From: Simmondsia chinensis
Lineage: Eukaryota; Streptophyta; Magnoliopsida; Caryophyllales; Simmondsiaceae
NCBI GenBank assembly: GCA_018398585.1
Contig: JAGTTD010000011.1
Coordinates: 12,639,346 to 12,703,345, forward strand
Direction of reading: 5' to 3'
DNA: 64,000 nt
The notes under the pieces were generated by a model. The model saw only the letters and a list, made by a program, of their open reading frames with translations. It searched no databases and was not told the DNA's origin. This document shows positions 10,793-21,454 of the stretch, one piece after another. A program made the position numbers and the translations under genes. How positions within the stretch are numbered: position 1 is the stretch's first letter; each line of letters opens with the position of its first letter.

Positions 10793-12908
10793 TGTTAGGA
10801 ACTGTATCATGAAATCCAAACTTATTTTGGATATATAGTTTTAATTAATTAATAAATAAAATTGAAGTTCCAGTCGTTTCCTAGTTAAATTTGTATATGT
10901 GAGCATTTATACTGTGTGTGATTTTCTTTTGGGAGACATCCATGAGATGGGTGTAATCCTCATACTACAATTTACATGTTTGTTCTAAGTGGTTCATGAG
11001 ACTAAGCCATAGACAGACTTGGAACAAATAGTATAGATTGTTGTTTGAAAGACTCATAGTCGAAGACAAGTTTGGACCACTTGTAAGATAAAACTATAAC
11101 GTGGCACTTTATATGACTTGTCTTGGTCATGTGGATGGAGATCCAAAATTGTTAGGCTAGTGTGTTTAATAAGATCGATACACTGAGTTGGACCATGTGG
11201 ATTACTTATTTCTAGATTACTATCGGAGATAAGTGATTGATATTGTACTATTTGAACGACGACTCCAAATCCTGAGGATATTCTGGACTTATACATGGAG
11301 CGTTAGTTACTTTGGTGTATTATAAATAAGGTCTAAACGAATGACTGAAATCTCACGTACACAGGGTAGCGGCATGAAGTGTGACAAGGATCAGGTATTC
11401 AATAGGAAATCTACAATCTCTTATGAGATACAGATGTCCCCTTAGTTGATTCGCAAGTATTTGAATATTTCGGAAACTTTGGCCAAAATATTCCAAGTGT
11501 TTGATATTTGGAATTTATACTGTGAATGTGTTCAAGTATAAATAAATTATTCAATGAAGGGCGAGTCAGTAACTAATGGAGAAGCTGTGAGAAAGATAAT
11601 GGCAGTGGTGATATTTATCCTTTGTCATGGACATCTAGTGGAGGGGTTCTTGTCATCAATACAGTCTATTAGAAAAATATCGAATAAATAATTTAAGTCT
11701 GGAGTGCAGTGAGATTTATTTAGTGGAATTAAGTCTCATTAAATGGTAATTATTTATCCATGAGATAGGTAAAGTTAATTTTGCCAAACATTATTCATGA
11801 GATGAAAAAAAATTAAAAAATTAAAAAATAAAATAATTTTAGGAAATTAAAATTTATAAGTTAAATTTTTACATGTGAAAAATAAAGCAAAATAAAAAAT
11901 AAATCAAAATCGCGTTTAAAACAATGGCGATCCGCGTACTTCGCTGGCAGCCAATTTGCATGCGACACGTTTGCACACTGAGGCTACCCAAGGGGTGATC
12001 AGCGCCTTCGGGCACGGACCAATAGAAATGTGCCACGTGGCACACGTTTTGCACAGGTAAAAGGGCGCGGGTATTTGGTTGTGAAACGCAGAGTTTTATG
12101 TTGTTTTTTGAATGAAATGACGCGTTTTGTTTCAAAACTAGCGAATCCCGCATCGTTAATTTTATAATTTGTCACTTCGGTATAGTACCATAAATAGAGG
12201 TGCTTATTCCGAGGTTTGGGATTCATTTTTGAAACAAGTTTAGGGTTTCTAGCAATAGTTTCGGAGACCTAACTGGAGAGAAAAAATTTCGGCTGAAAAT
12301 TTTCTTTCCTCAATTTGATATTTTTCGAAGCCCACCCTCCGGACAGTTTGAGATCATTGAGTAGAAGAACGCGGGGTCTCGATTTTCTTGGTATTCCTTA
12401 TAATTGGAGCAATTTCAGGTATGTTCTTCTTTCCTTCTTCTTTTAGTTTTAGTTTTTTATTTATTTACAGTATCTATTATTATGCCTGTTTAAGTTTAAG
12501 TATTGTTATGAATGTATTAGAGTAAAAGGCCTGTAGATCTAAATTAAGAATTTAGATCTGTAGATTTATAATTAGGAATTTTAAATCAACCCTAGGTTTA
12601 GAATTATGAATTATAAACCCGTTCCGCTGTGTAAACTTTATAAAATTAAGGAGAATTTTGAAATTCATCCCAACAACCGGTATTAGGGCAAAAGGTTTAT
12701 AGAGATGAACCTATTCCCGGGAACTCTTGCACGTGAGGTGCCATGAAGCGTGACTCTCCGACCGGGGGCTTAGATAAGAGAAGAGTCTCCTACTCTAAGT
12801 GATCTAATAGGTGCCACCTATTGTTGTAACCATAGTTGAGAACTGTGAACCCAATAGTCGGCATTAGAGTTTAGTTTCCAAAAAAAATTTATGTTTTTTT
12901 TCCCAACA
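10793..12908 (+). repeat. Copia 5' LTR (2116 bp)
   Basis: TGTTAGGAAC...CCCAACA. It aligns along its length with 16997-19215, with many scattered substitutions. It contains CCAAT, G-box and TATA-like motifs (12019-12196) and the 12700-12850 block found again at 19010-19165. The right copy has about 60 extra bases near 17945-18010 (a repeated TTTATTGCCAT segment). Confidence 0.88.
12019..12196 (+). promoter_or_regulatory. Predicted promoter in copia 5' LTR
   Basis: CCAAT at 12019-12023, a palindromic G-box GTGCCACGTGGCAC at 12030-12043, and a TATA-like ATAAATA at 12190-12196. The same order and spacing occur in the right LTR, so the elements are conserved between LTRs. Confidence 0.55.
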
Positions 12909-12925
12909 ATTAATATCAGAGACAG
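12909..12925 (+). other. Primer binding site of the copia element
   Basis: Directly after the left LTR the sequence reads ATTAATATCAGAGACAG, a decayed form of the TGGTATCAGAGCC site for initiator-Met tRNA. Confidence 0.6.
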
Positions 12926-13229
12926 CCTCTGATTATATTCATAATGTACATAAATAGGTATAATAAGATCGAAATAAATAGATTGGCGATTTAATAAAAT
13001 AGAGATTTTATTAAGAAGGAAAATTAGTTTAATTTGACAGTTTTAAATTATTTAAATCAATAAAGAATTAACATTTAATTTAGATGATTGTTTGAATTAG
13101 TGATTTAAATTTTTTAAATCATTAATATAATTAATTGTTAATTAGATTATTTTAAAATAACGATTTAAAATATTTAAGTCATTAATGAATTAATCATTAA
13201 TTCGGAACAGCACATAAATTTGGGATTGT

Positions 13230-14190
13230 GTTGTTCGTATAATAAGATTGTACGCCCTCACTCATGATTTACGAAATCGGACAAAATTGATCTAATAAGA
13301 TTAGATACAAATAGTTTAACAATAATGGATAAAATTGGTTTAATGAGATTAGATTCAATTATTTTTTACGAATCGGATAAAATTGATCTAATGAGATTAG
13401 ATTCAATTTATTTTAAAATTAAATATTTTAATTAAAAAAGCCTGACACGTCAGCTGCTGACGTCAGCACCCCTCAGGATGATGGCAGCGTCAGCAATTAA
13501 ATTTTTTTAATTTTATTTACTGATTTATATAATAATTATTAATTAATTATTTTATTAATTAATTTTCTTTTAGACTAAGATTCTAAATTAGATTATATAA
13601 TAATATAAGTTATGAATCGGTATTATTTTAAATAAAAGTTATTTTTAAATTAGTATTAGAATAAGATTCAAAAATAGACTGAGATAGTCTAAATCGTTAA
13701 CTTTATTTTTAAAATAAAAGTTTAATTTTATTAATTAAATTTTAGAATAAGATTCTAAACTAGACTATTTAATAGTCTAAGCTTATTTAACTCTTAGAAT
13801 GAGATTCTAAAGTAGACTATGTGATAGTCTAAATTTTAAGAAGTTACTGATTTTAAATAAAATTAATTTTATTTTAGAATTAGATTCTAAAAATAGATTG
13901 TGAGATAATCTAAATTTTGGTATTATTTTAAATTAAGAAAATTTTAATTTATATTAATTTATTTAGTTTTTGGAATGAGATTCTAAATAATAGGTTATGA
14001 GATAATCTATGGTACCATTTTTAAAAGTAAAATTAATTAATTAATTTTATTGAATAAATTTAGAATGAGATTCTAAAGCAAGGTTAGGAGATAATCGATA
14101 TTTTAAAACGATAATATTTTGAATTAATTAATTAATTAATTATGGTTAATTTTAGAATGAGATTCTAAAGGGTTATGAGATAATCCGGGT
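13230..14190 (+). repeat. Dyad-symmetric repeat array in copia leader
   Basis: About eight copies of TTAGAATGAGATTCTAAA followed by a second dyad of the type GACTAT...ATAGTC or GATTAT...ATAATC. They are spaced roughly 50-95 bp apart from 13570 to 14180. Before them (13260-13420) are three copies of a roughly 60-bp unit containing AAAATTGATCTAATGAGATT. Each dyad could form a short hairpin in the RNA leader. Confidence 0.75.
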
Positions 14191-14774
14191 TGTAAATGCA
14201 AATTAATTAAAAAAAACCACTGGTTATAAAATCAAGTGGGAGTGATGTTTCAATTGTTGTAACCTCATGGTCTCCATTACCAGTCTAGCAGTGTAGTAGA
14301 TCAATAGACCTTTCTGCAGAGGATGTCGATTTGTAGATTACAGGGTTAGACTTCTGCTGTGATAAACCAAAGTGCAAAGAAGTGATGCGACCATGCTGCA
14401 GTGGAGTATTTCGTGTATTTATATGGAGGTTTAGATAATGGTTTACACCTTACTAGCGTGATGCATTAGCCTCTCCGAGGAGCTCTGTTGTGTCATGTTA
14501 GAGACTAAGGTAAAGTGGTGAGTTAATAATGTTTAGTAAGAGTTACAAGAAAATAGGTTAATTGAGAATAGTTCTCACCTGAACTAGCTTCGTGCGACCC
14601 CACTGCCGGGGAGTAAGTAGTGGTGTATTTGGGTCATCACTGTATGCATGATAGTACAGTTTGGTAGATATCTGACGTATTGTGTATGCTAAATTGAAAG
14701 AATATATATCACTGCATTATACATGACTCATATAAGGTAGTTACACGATTGTTTGCATTTACCGTGTTTTTGAA

Positions 14775-15378
14775 ATGGCTGCGACTAGTGCTCTTCATTC
14801 AATTCTGAAAAATAATGCCTTAACTGAATCGAACATGGACATAGTATTAATCCATGAGGGTCATAAGTTTGTTCTCACTGAAGCTCGACCTACGGTGCCT
14901 GCTAATAATTCTGCAGCTGTTATTAAAGAGTGTTATGAACACTGGAATAAGGCTAATGAGTTAGCCAGATGCTAAATTTTGGCCTCCATGACCAATGTAC
15001 TCAAATATCAGATGCTTGAGATGGAAATAGCAGCTGAGATGATCAAACATTTGAAGGAAATGTTTGGTGGTCAAGATAGGGTAACTAGGCAAGAGTTGAT
15101 GAGGAAGCTTTTGAACATGAGGATGTCAGAAGCGTCCCCAGTTCAGGAGCACGTCATGAAAATGATGGCATGCTTGTCTGAGTTGGGGATTCTAGGTGCT
15201 AAGATTGATAGTAAGTCTCAGTAGGACATCATCCTTGGCTCTTTTTCCAGCTCTTTTACTCAGTTTAGGCTCAGCTATACAATGAATAATAAGGATTATT
15301 CATTGCCTGAGATGATAAAGGAGCTACAGGTAGTAGAGGGTGTTATGCGAGCCAAGGGGAGTATCCACTTTACTTAGG
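14775..15378 (+). pseudogene. Copia gag (UBN2-like), with stops
   Basis: It begins MAATSALHSILKNNALTESN at 14775. Typical copia gag stretches follow: NMDIVLIHEGHKFVLTEARP, YEHWNKANELARC, then after a stop at 14973 ILASMTNVLKYQMLEMEI, LKEMFGGQDRVTRQELMRKL and VQEHVMKMMACLSELGILGA. A further stop at 15222 precedes DIILGSFSSSFTQFRLSYTM. In an intact element this protein forms the virus-like particle. The ATG was chosen because the protein aligns with family starts there. Confidence 0.8.
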
Positions 15379-15383
15379 TATCA

Positions 15384-16985
15384 ATGGCTAGTGGGAGCAA
15401 ACTCAACAAGGGACTGACTGGAAAGAAAGGCAAGGTTGCTAGTGTAGTGACTAATTCTAACAAAAGGCCAGCAAAAATAAAAGTGTTACTTTTGGGAAAG
15501 ATGGGCCACTGGAAGAGAAACCACGTAAAGTACATGGCTACTCTTCCTACAAAGACTGCTAAACCATCTGGTGAAGGTATGTTGATATCTCACTGATTTG
15601 AATCTTGTGTAGTTGTGAGTCCACCAGATTCCTGGCATGTGGACTCAAGTTCAACCGACCAGGTCTATAGTATATTATAGGGGCTCAAGCCAACCAGGAG
15701 GCTACATGATGGGAGTTGTACCTGATAGCTGAAGGCGGTACAAGAGTAGCAATCTCAGTAGTAGGAAGCGATAGCTTATATTTTATTGTTGAAGTTTTGT
15801 TTTTGCTTCTTAAAAGTTCTTATTGATTTGTACCCGCATTGAACAGGAATTTGATTTATGTGGTTTGGAGAATAATTGTTATTCAGTTTGAATATGGTTG
15901 TGAACCTTTATTACAAGAAAATTTTTTTTTATTTACTAAGGAACATGTGTTTATGATTTATTAATGTTGTTCTCCTTATGTACGTGAAAAATACGAAATA
16001 TTTAGAGAAGAATTTTGCAAGTAAACTACAAAAGCAAAAACAAAATAGCATTAAAAGGAAAATGACAAAAATTTTGAACAGCTAGATACAACTTAAGATA
16101 TAGTGGATGCGTTAGATGCACCTACTAATAGGAATGAGAATGTTCCAGGTACACAAGAGCTTAGGTGTGGTGGAAGGGTTGTCAGGACACCTGACAGAAG
16201 CAATTAAGTCTTCTAGTTTTATGCAATCGGTTGCTTGAACTATGCGCGTACAAATGACATTAAGAGAAAGTAGTGACTTTCTTAGTGTTATATGTCAACG
16301 ATATTCTACTCATTGAGAATTATGTGGGGATGTCATTAGCTGTAAAGGTTTACTTGTCAAGAAAGCTCAATGTGAAGGACATGGGAGAAGCCAAAAATAC
16401 CTTTAGGATTAAGCTTCTGTAAGGTCATAAGAGTAGGATGTTGGATCTCTCTCTAGCCACTTATATTGACAAGACGTTGCCAAGGTATAGCATGAAGTCT
16501 CTCTCTCTTTTGAGTAGTGTTCTAGGACACCTCAAGAGGAGGAGCAATTGAGGAATATTCCATATGCTTTAGCAGTAGGAGCCTCAGGTTTGCCATGTTG
16601 TGCACGAGACTTGAAGTCTGCTATGCTATGGTATAGTAAGTAGGTGTTAGTCTAACCTAGGTCCAATGAACTGGGAGGCAGTTAAATGTTTTCTCTAGCT
16701 CTTAAGAAGAACTAGAAATCCTATGCTAATCTTTAAAAGTGACGAGCTAGTTCTAGTTGGATATATTGTTTTAAGACTTCTAGTTAAATATATATGATAG
16801 ACGTTAGACGTTTGAGCATGTCTTGACCCTTCAGGTGGAGTCATTAGTGAGAGGAATGTCAAGCAGTATTGTATTGCTAACTTCACAATAGAGCAATTAT
16901 GCTTACTAAGGGTTAGGCTCAGTAGACTTTTGGTTCAAACTTAAAAGGGGTGAGTATGGACTTTGTCATAAATTGGACTTAGGAC
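15384..16985 (+). pseudogene. Copia pol remnants (zinc knuckle, protease, end of RT, RNase H)
   Basis: A decayed nucleic-acid-binding motif lies near 15500 (GKMGHWKRNHVKY) and a protease-like SWHVDSSSTDQV near 15625. After a gap comes the end of reverse transcriptase near 16280-16480 (LYVNDILLIENYVG, where YVDD has become YVND; then LNVKDMGEAK and LSLATYIDKTLPRYSMKS). Further on are the PYALAVGSL-like and MLIFKSDELVLVGY stretches and an RNase H piece near 16840 (SERNVKQYCIANFTIEQ). Integrase was not found. Many stops and frameshifts. Confidence 0.7.
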
Positions 16986-16996
16986 AAGTAGGAGAT
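16984..16996 (+). other. Polypurine tract of the copia element
   Basis: ACAAGTAGGAGAT lies directly before the right LTR (TGTTAGGAAC at 16997), matching the usual purine tract position. Confidence 0.65.
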
Positions 16997-19215
16997 TGTT
17001 AGGAACAGTGTCCTAAAATTCAGATTTATTCTGGATATATTATTTTAATTAATAAATAAAATTGAAGTTCTAGTCGTTTCCTAGTAAAATTTGTATATGT
17101 GAGCATTTATACTGCATGTGATTTTCTTTTGGGAGACATCCATGAGATGGGTGTAATCCTCATACTATACTTTATATGTTTGTTCTAAGTGGTTTATGAG
17201 ACTAAGCCATAGATAGACTTGGAACAAATGGTATGGATTGTTATTTTAAAGAATCGTAGTCGAAGACAAGTTTGGACCACTAGACTATAACGTGACACTT
17301 TAAATGACTTATCTTGGTCATGTGGATGGAGATTCAAAAGTGTTATGTTAGTGTATTTTATAAGATTGATACACTAAGTTGGACCACGTGGGTTACTTAT
17401 GTCTAGACTACTATCGAAGCTGAGTGATTCACGTTATACTATTTGAACGACGAATCTAAATTCTGAGGGTATTCTGGACTTGTGCATGGAGCGTTAGTAA
17501 CTTTGGCGTACTATAAGTAAGGTCTAAAGGAATGGCTGAAATCCCACGTACACTTCGTAGCGGCGTGAAATGTGACAAGGATCATGTATTCAATAGGGAA
17601 TCTACAGTCTCTTATAAGATACAGATTGTCCCCTTAGTTGATTCACAAATATTTGAATAGTTCGAAAACTTTGGCCAAAGTATTCCAAGTGTTTGACATT
17701 TGGAATTTATATTGTGAATGTGTTCAAGTATAAATGAATTATTCAGTGAAGGGCGAGTCGATAACTAATGGAGAAGCTATGAGAAGGATAATGGTAGTGG
17801 TTATATTTATCCTTTGTCGTGGACATCTAGTGGAGGGGTTGTTGTCATCAATACAGTCTATTAGGGAAATATCGAATAAATAATTTAAGTTTGGAGTGCA
17901 GTGAGATTTATTTAGTGGAATTAAGTCTCATTAAATGGTATTTATTGCCATCGAAAAAATTGTTCCTAGGGTCCCTGCGCAAGCCTCTGTATTTATTGCC
18001 ATTGAAAAAATATTAAAAAATTCATAAGATGAATTATTTATCCATGAGACGGGTAAAGTTAATTTTGCCAAATATTATTCATGAGATGACTAAAATTAAA
18101 AATTATAAAATAAAATAATTTTAGGAAATTAAAATTCATAAGATGAATTTTTACATGTGGGAAACAAAGCCAAAAAAAAAAAAATGAAAATCGCGTTTTA
18201 AACAGTGGCGATCCGGGTACTTCGCTGGCAACCAATCAACACGCGACACGTGTCGCACACTGAGGCTGCCCAGTGGGTGATCCGTGCCTTCGGGCGCGGA
18301 CCAATAGAACGTGCCACGTGGCACGCGTTTTGAATAGGTAAAAGGGGGCCAGTTTTGGGTTGTGAAACGCAGCGTTTTATGTTGTTTTTTAAATGAAACG
18401 ACGCGTTTTGTTTTAAAACTGGAGATCCCACATCGGTAATTTTATAATTTTTTGCTCCGGTATGCTACTATAAATAGAGGTTCTTATTCTGAGGTTTGAT
18501 ATTCAGTTTTGAAATAAGTTTTAAGGTTTCTGGAAATAGTTTCAGAGACCTAGTTGTAGAGAAAAAAATTCCGGTTGAAAATTTTCTTGCCTTAGTCTAA
18601 TGTTTTTCGGAGCCCGCCCTCTGGGCAATTTGAGGTCATTGTGTAAAAGATCGTGCGGTCTCGATTTTCTTGGTATTCTTTATAATTTGAGAAATTTCAG
18701 GTATGTTCTTCTTTCCTTCTTCTTTTAGTTTTCGCTTTTCTATTTATAGTATCTGTTATTATGCCTATTTGAGTTTAAGTATTGTTATGAATGTATTAGA
18801 GTAAAAAGCCTGCAGATCTAAATTAAGAATTTAGATTTGTAGATTTAAATTATGAATTTAAATCAATAGATTTAAAATTAGGAAATTTAAATCAACCCTA
18901 GGTTTAGAATTATGAATTCTAAACCCGTTCCGCTGCGTAAACTTTATAAAATTGAGGAGAATTTTGAAATTCATCCCAGCAACTTATATTAGGGCAAAGG
19001 GTTTTTAGAGATGAACCTATTCCCAGGAACTCTCGCACGTGAGGTATCACGAAGTGTGACTCTCCGACCGGGGGGCTTAAATAAGAGAAGAGTCTCCTAC
19101 TCCAAGTGCTCTAATAGGTGCCACCTATTGTTGTGACCATAGTTGAGAACTGTGAACCCAATAGTCGGCATCAGAGTTTATTTTTCAACAAAAATTTATG
19201 TTTTTTTTCCCAACA
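16997..19215 (+). repeat. Copia 3' LTR (2219 bp)
   Basis: Same ends as the left LTR. Includes CCAAT at 18301-18305, G-box GTGCCACGTGGCAC at 18311-18324 (with a further CACGTG near 18247) and TATA-like CTATAAATAG at 18468-18477. It is about 100 bp longer than the left copy because of the partial duplication near 17945-18010 and small indels. Confidence 0.88.
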
Positions 19216-19220
19216 AGTAT
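19216..19220. repeat. Target site duplication AGTAT, right copy
   Basis: Pairs with 10788-10792. Confidence 0.9.
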
Positions 19221-20076
19221 ACCAATCAAAAGCCGTGCCTTTGAAGGAGCGAACAAACTATCTTACCAAAAGGTCGCTCTCAGTTGAAGCGTTGCTACAT
19301 GTCTCGACAAAGTGAGCAGTGTTGGCGTGGATTCCTTTTGCCCTCAAACTTTTGGAATTTGGGGGTTGGTACCTGGCAGGCATCATATGGTTGTCAATTC
19401 TTTGAGTGTATGGCTTTTGATAACAATGGTTACCATACAAAGAACTACCCATTGGGCCTTCATAGTGTTGGCGATCAGCTCCTGGATTTGCTGGATTGAT
19501 AAAGCTGTGAGTGACGCTGATTCCAGTGTTGGTTCAGGTTTTGGGGCGGCAATAACCTTTGGAGGATTCTCCAATGCTTCTCCATCATTAGATTTAACAC
19601 CACCATTATCCACAACAACCTTCCTAGCGTCCCTCCGGGACTCATGCTCAGAGACTTTGTTATGTGAAGTAGCGATTTGGAGGCTTTGTTCATGGATTTG
19701 TACATCTTTCTCACTTACAACTCTGCCAAGATTTTCCACCATCTCTTGCATCTTGGCTAGTTGCTCCTCCATGGGGACATCGCAAGTTACCATTATGGGC
19801 ACTCCAGTTGACTTGGAAGATTCAATGGTTTTCTTTTGTAGCAAAACAAACTTTGAACCACTAGTATCCTCCCCATCCATCGGCTCACCCAGTGGCTTGA
19901 AAGTTGGGTTGATACGAGCGGACATACTTCTCACACAACACCTTGGATTTCTGGGAACCACCAGAAGGCATCTTTGAAGAGGAGAGAGCTGCAATAAATT
20001 TTGATTTGCTCTTTGTTGTGACTCCAATGCAAAGGTTGCCAACTTTAGGCGCAATAGAGGCAGACTTACGAGCCAT
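19221..20076 (-). pseudogene. Gypsy gag N-terminal part, interrupted by the copia element
   Basis: The start codon is placed at 20076 (MARKSASIAPKVGNL), just inside the primer site. The frame passes a shift near 19930 into ARINPTFKPLGEPMDGED and PMEEQLAKMQEMVENLGRVV, a probable coiled coil, then IQELIANTMKAQW. It ends with FVRSFKGTAFDWYT at the copia target duplication. The next gag residues are at 10792 leftward, so removing the copia element restores collinearity. A long plus-strand frame at 19312-19977 is the antisense of this region. Confidence 0.75.
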
Positions 20077-20167
20077 CAATTCTTCAACTTTCTTCAAACT
20101 TTGAGAAGTCTTCTTCTTAGTTGCTATTTGCTTTCTTGGAGAAAGAGATGAAAGGCAGAGAGTGTCC

Positions 20168-20185
20168 CACCGAGGGTGCCAAATT
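20168..20185 (-). other. Primer binding site of the gypsy element
   Basis: The minus strand reads TTGGCACCCTCGGTGGG directly inside the LTR edge. The primer tRNA differs from the initiator-Met type used by most other elements here; I do not assign it. Confidence 0.6.
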
Positions 20186-20927
20186 TGTAAACACAAAATT
20201 CGAATAAAGCTAAAATTGCACCACGAAATAAATTTCTTTATATTTGTTCAGAAAATTATGGGTACAATCTCTATATATGTATATTAAGTACAAATACACA
20301 AAATCCTCTGAATCGATCTCCTTAAGCTTTGCGTTGTTGAACACCAGCGATGGATTTGACTTCTTCACGAGGGCACGAGGCTTAATCCAATCAAGAGATT
20401 TCTTATTTAAAAGTATGAAAGAGGGCAAGTGGCTGGATTTTCTTTAAGTAGTTCTTCTTCATAGTAAAGAGCACATGGCTTAATTCTCTATTTTGATGGA
20501 TGATTTGGGTTTGAAAGCTTGATTGAGGTCATGAGTTTAATCTTAATTAAGAGATTTCTTCTTCAATATAGAGGGCTGAAGGCTTGATCTCTAATTTGAA
20601 GAAAAGGTTTTCTTGGTTTTTTTGAGGTTTTGATTGTGAGAATTTTAGAAGATTGAAAGTCTCTACTTTTCTCTTTGATTTTGGATCCCTTAAAATGGAG
20701 GGATGCTCTATTTATAGAGAAAATCATCCCAAAACAAGAGGGGTGTTTTAGGTAGTTCTCAAGTTTCTTTGTTTTCATTATTATTAATTTTATCAAGGTC
20801 TAAATTAGATCTAATCAACTGTTGATTTTCAATCAACTCAATTTAATTAGTTGATCTAACTAAAATTTATGGTAGACAAAATTTAATTTTCTACATAATC
20901 AAATAATTTACCATAAACCTCCCAACA
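20186..20927 (-). repeat. 5' LTR of the older gypsy element (about 742 bp)
   Basis: On the minus strand it starts TGTTGGGAGGTTTATGG (20927) and ends TTTACA (20186), directly followed by the primer site. The partner LTR is not in the window. Outer edge inferred from the TG...CA rule. Confidence 0.65.
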
Positions 20928-21159
20928 TTTTAAATGTTTGTCCTCTCAACATGCTCCTCTAGCTTGTATTCAAAATAAGATGTTACTCCGCGTTTGAATC
21001 ATATTGTGCTATTTTCAGTGTTTAATACTTTTTTCATGTTGTCTTGTATGAGTCGTGACAGTCTTTTTATGCAATAAAGATTAAGAATTTAACAGTTAGA
21101 TATTCGAAGGTATGAGCATTATCACCTAGGTACTATATACATCAAAAATGCAATGAGCT
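20928..21159. other. AT-rich spacer, no gene seen
   Basis: Contains the first copies of the short GGTATGAG...TATCACCTAGGTAC motif that recurs through 21100-24800. Confidence 0.5.
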
Positions 21160-21179
21160 ACCCTTAGGTATGAGATTTT

Positions 21180-21434
21180 TTTTCCCGATAAATTGCGACA
21201 AAATTGCTAAACAAGCCGGCCACTCGTTAGGCGGGGCCAAAGTCCGACCGCTACAACATGGGGACCAAGAAAAGCCAAACAAACAGCCAACACAAACAAG
21301 AAAACAGCCTTAAAACACGACACAACATACAGCGAAAACAGGACTAGAAAAGACACAGGGATAAGAAACAAAAGCGTGCGCAGAATCATGCTGGCCTTCT
21401 GGTTCTTCTTCAACTAGGATCCCTGTTTATGATG
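21180..21434 (-). mobile_element. 5'-truncated LINE tail with 20-bp target duplication
   Basis: A 255-bp insert, ending on the minus strand in GGGAAAAAAAATC. It is flanked by perfect 20-bp direct repeats, ACCCTTAGGTATGAGATTTT, at 21160-21179 and 21435-21454. The poly-A end, long variable duplication and lack of terminal repeats are the hallmarks of target-primed LINE insertion. The sequence resembles a LINE 3' untranslated region and carries no recognisable coding domain. Confidence 0.8.
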
Positions 21435-21454
21435 ACCCTTAGGTATGAGATTTT

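Larger units (their letters stand above)
10793..19215 (+). mobile_element. Ty1/copia LTR retrotransposon, degenerate, with very long LTRs
   Basis: A complete but decayed element of 8423 bp. It has LTRs at 10793-12908 and 16997-19215, a primer site at 12909, a long AT-rich leader to 14774, gag (14775-15378), remnants of pol, and a purine tract next to the right LTR. Both LTRs start TGTTAGGAAC and end CCCAACA. The flanking AGTAT duplication is intact. The insertion lies in gypsy gag exactly after the sequence for GTAFDWYT. Much of pol (integrase, most of RT) is deleted or unrecognisable, so it is not autonomous. Confidence 0.9.
8365..20927 (-). mobile_element. Older Ty3/gypsy retrotransposon, 5' half, hosting a copia insertion
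   Basis: From right to left on the minus strand: 5' LTR (20186-20927), primer site, gag (20076 down to 19221, resuming at 10792), and a protease region (about 9430-8825). The rest of pol is not in the window because the CACTA end starts at 8364. A copia element (10793-19215) interrupts the gag with a clean 5-bp duplication. The gag and protease style (GTAFDWYT, FNRFYSIRRTIYTMEL, TTYNLLLGPPCIHENAIMAS) fits the Tat/Athila-like branch of plant gypsy elements. Confidence 0.8.

Noticed and set aside
19312..19977. 221-codon plus-strand frame
   Set aside because: Exact antisense of the gypsy gag coiled-coil region on the minus strand, which has recognisable gag motifs; the plus-strand product has none.
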